From JAZKFT01 sp965246935 (lineage in GTDB: Bacteria > Bacteroidota > Bacteroidia > Chitinophagales > Chitinophagaceae), in NCBI GenBank assembly GCA_965246935.1, contig CBDFGC010000008.1, forward strand, positions 372,001-436,000: a stretch of DNA of 64,000 bases, read 5' to 3'. The notes below the pieces were generated by a model. It was given only the letters and a program-made list of their open reading frames with translations, made no database searches and was not told where the DNA came from. This document shows, one piece after another, positions 62,375 through 64,000 of this stretch; position 1 is the first letter of the stretch; every line of letters starts with the position of its first letter. Both the position numbers and the translations under genes were made by a program.

Positions 62375-64000
62375 TCATTCTCCTCTCGAAGCAAGCAACC
62401 CTTTCGGTACCCGTAACTCCCCCGTCTCTGCATCAATCAATCCGTTGCGTTCATCTTCAATATTGGTGGCCTGGGTATACACGTCACCCGCAATCGGGCG
62501 CTTGCGTAGTTCCTCTTTATAAGCTTTGATGGCTATGGCCCGTTCATCGTTATCTTTAGGGCCGCCATAATCCGGGAAGCCGAAGCCGCCCCACTCGCTT
62601 ACCAATAGCGGCACCTGTTTGCGGTAAAAGAATGGATCGCCTACTACCAGTGGAAATGCCGCTACGCCTTCCAGTTGGCCGGCAACTAATTTATCCAACA
62701 ACTCCTTCCAGCGGCTAATGTCCGGGGTGTACAGGTGGGCCGTCAGCAAATCGCTTTTCAGGCGGCCTGTCCAGCTTACGTGCTGCCAGCCGTCATTATC
62801 CACTACTAAAAACTGGGAGTGCGATAATTGCATGTACTCGTAAGTGTCTTTAATGTAGCGGCGGGTTTCGGCATTGGTAGCTATATCCTGTGCTCCCCAG
62901 TCTTCGTTGTACAGGCTCCAGATCACCACGGAGGGATGTGTTTCTATCAGGGCCAGCAGCCGCAGTAATTCGGCCCGGTGGTTAGCCCGGCTGATATTAT
63001 TACTCCGGTGCGGGCTGGGTACCTCTACCCAAAGCAGCATCCCCATTTCATCGGCCAGGTTATAAATGCGGGGATCAACACCGGCAATATGGATGCGTAC
63101 CATATTACAGCCCAGGTCCCGCATGGCCAGCATATGGCGTTTTATTTCTTCATACGTACTATCGCCGGGCTGGTACAAAATACCGTCTAAGTAAACCGGC
63201 TTATTATTTAAATAAATCCAGCGTCCGCGGGCCTCTATTTTGCGCAGCCCAAAGTGGGTTTCAATTTCAGCCACATAGCCCCGGGAATCAATTAATTGTG
63301 CCACCAGCCGGTAGAGCGTAGGCTGGCCGGGTTCCCACAACTGTGCACCCGGTACTTCTATAGCTAAACGCTGGTTTCGCTGACCGGCTTCCAGGTGCAA
63401 TGGAAAATCAGAGGTGGCAATCAGGTTGCGGGCATCTTTCTTTTTATTAAAAACCATTAGCTTAATGGTGTAATCGCCGGCATCGTGAATGCGGGGTGTA
63501 AGGGTAAAACGGACCAACTGATCCTCCACAATACTTACAACACCCACCCTGCTGCGGAGGCGGTTACGCTCCACTGTTTCCAGCCACACACTCCGTACCG
63601 GGCCGGTAAAGGTTTGGTACCAGATACCGCCGCGTTTATATACATGGCTTTCCTGCTTCCCCCTGGTAGTATCAGCATCCATATTATCTGCAATGCGTAC
63701 GGTAAGGCGGTTAACCGGCAGTAACTGGTCTTCCGTTAATTCATATGAAAAAGACGTGTATTCCCCCTGGTGTACTTCTTCGCCTTCGATGGTATGAAGA
63801 GCGTAGCCATTAAGCCATACCTGCGTTTCGTAACCGCAGGCACCGAATGTGAGCTGTAACATGGAGTTAGGCAGGGGTGCCAGTTGCTGTGGCAACGGGA
63901 AATCCCGCTCATACCATACAACAAGCTTGTCATGCCAGGTTTTTACCTCGTCCTGCTCTTTGGCGCCGGCCATTTGTTCCTCAACAGATCCCGGCCATTG
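62375..64000 (-). CDS. Glycoside hydrolase family 2 protein, N-terminus cut by window edge
   Basis: At least 541 codons, open to base 64000 without reaching a convincing start (the frame continues QWPGSVEEQ before the internal MAGAKE). Jelly-roll sugar-binding part (WYERDFPLP, LTFGACGYETQVWLNG), immunoglobulin-like domain, and TIM barrel with IYLNNKPVYLDGILYQPGDSTY, LRDLGCNMVRIHIAG-type signature, acid/base Glu in HPSVVIWSLYNEDWG and nucleophile Glu in VPLLVSEWGGFGF. This is the arrangement of GH2 beta-galactosidases, beta-glucuronidases and beta-mannosidases. A signal peptide cannot be seen. Confidence 0.9.
   Translation of the reverse strand, partial: QWPGSVEEQMAGAKEQDEVKTWHDKLVVWYERDFPLPQQLAPLPNSMLQLTFGACGYETQVWLNGYALHTIEGEEVHQGEYTSFSYELTEDQLLPVNRLTVRIADNMDADTTRGKQESHVYKRGGIWYQTFTGPVRSVWLETVERNRLRSRVGVVSIVEDQLVRFTLTPRIHDAGDYTIKLMVFNKKKDARNLIATSDFPLHLEAGQRNQRLAIEVPGAQLWEPGQPTLYRLVAQLIDSRGYVAEIETHFGLRKIEARGRWIYLNNKPVYLDGILYQPGDSTYEEIKRHMLAMRDLGCNMVRIHIAGVDPRIYNLADEMGMLLWVEVPSPHRSNNISRANHRAELLRLLALIETHPSVVIWSLYNEDWGAQDIATNAETRRYIKDTYEYMQLSHSQFLVVDNDGWQHVSWTGRLKSDLLTAHLYTPDISRWKELLDKLVAGQLEGVAAFPLVVGDPFFYRKQVPLLVSEWGGFGFPDYGGPKDNDERAIAIKAYKEELRKRPIAGDVYTQATNIEDERNGLIDAETGELRVPKGLLASRGE

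Noticed and set aside
1..64000. CRISPR arrays, tRNA and rRNA genes
   Set aside because: No regularly spaced direct repeats and no tRNA- or rRNA-like sequence were recognised by reading; the cloverleaf at 3083 lacks an anticodon arm and CCA-end features of a tRNA.

Overview
The window is a chromosomal segment of a Bacteroidota bacterium, most likely family Chitinophagaceae. The evidence is: -7 promoter boxes of the TAnnTTTG type with few Shine-Dalgarno sites; Bacteroidota-type lipoproteins; DUF3857, DUF5686 and DUF4846 proteins; a eukaryote-like isoleucyl-tRNA synthetase followed directly by a DksA-family gene; and many palindromic intergenic repeats. No rRNA, tRNA or CRISPR array was seen. 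The window opens inside parE (minus strand, C-terminus off the edge), contains complete gyrB at 57559-59535, and closes inside a glycoside hydrolase family 2 gene.

Layout. 1-2950: parE, a lipocalin-like lipoprotein, an SH3 protein and a DUF2721 membrane protein. 3251-12614: a divergent sugar-oxidation cluster, read as a periplasmic glycoside 3-dehydrogenase system (GMC flavoprotein, small Tat-exported subunit, cytochrome c) with three sugar isomerase/epimerase-like TIM barrels, a Gfo/Idh/MocA oxidoreductase and a frameshifted nucleoside/sugar permease. 12784-19544: accessory genes (orphan 182-aa gene, Crp-like regulator, alpha/beta hydrolase, NmrA-like reductase, methyltransferase) ending in an ISNCY-type insertion sequence with a 6-bp target duplication. 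19545-28096: housekeeping and small genes (VOC proteins, PQQ-type sugar dehydrogenase, msrB, recX, LuxR-type response regulator, DksA-like protein). 28100-32516: an isoleucyl-tRNA synthetase gene broken by an in-phase 711-bp element carrying a DUF559 nuclease gene, and by a second AT-rich disruption. 32762-39267: two DUF3857/transglutaminase-like proteins and two tandem beta-barrel paralogues. 39299-44050: an IS630 element, a histidine-kinase/NHL scar, isolated paaC and paaD, and an IS1182 fragment. 44555-51094: a frameshifted DUF5686 outer-membrane protein, a lipase-like hydrolase, an MBL hydrolase and a DUF4846 protein. 51292-56433: an AraC regulator and a compact operon (UbiA prenyltransferase, type III polyketide synthase, methyltransferase, flavoprotein), probably for a modified phenolic lipid. 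56697-64000: Uma2 nuclease-like gene, gyrB, an ISAzo13 element, a PaaG-like enoyl-CoA hydratase and the GH2 gene.

The most unusual content is the repeat landscape. The DUF559 gene inside ileS is bounded by two related ~130-150 bp palindromic units, and the insertion can be excised on paper to restore a perfect IleRS reading frame. Related-looking palindromes without a nuclease occur at 4171, 53548 and 53716, two of them feeding codons into neighbouring genes. There is also an unnamed MITE family (20765-21000 and 49836-50167) with matching terminal inverted repeats and about 5-bp target duplications. Three separate genes (permease, ileS, DUF5686) carry frame disruptions, so either sequence error or ongoing gene decay must be kept in mind.
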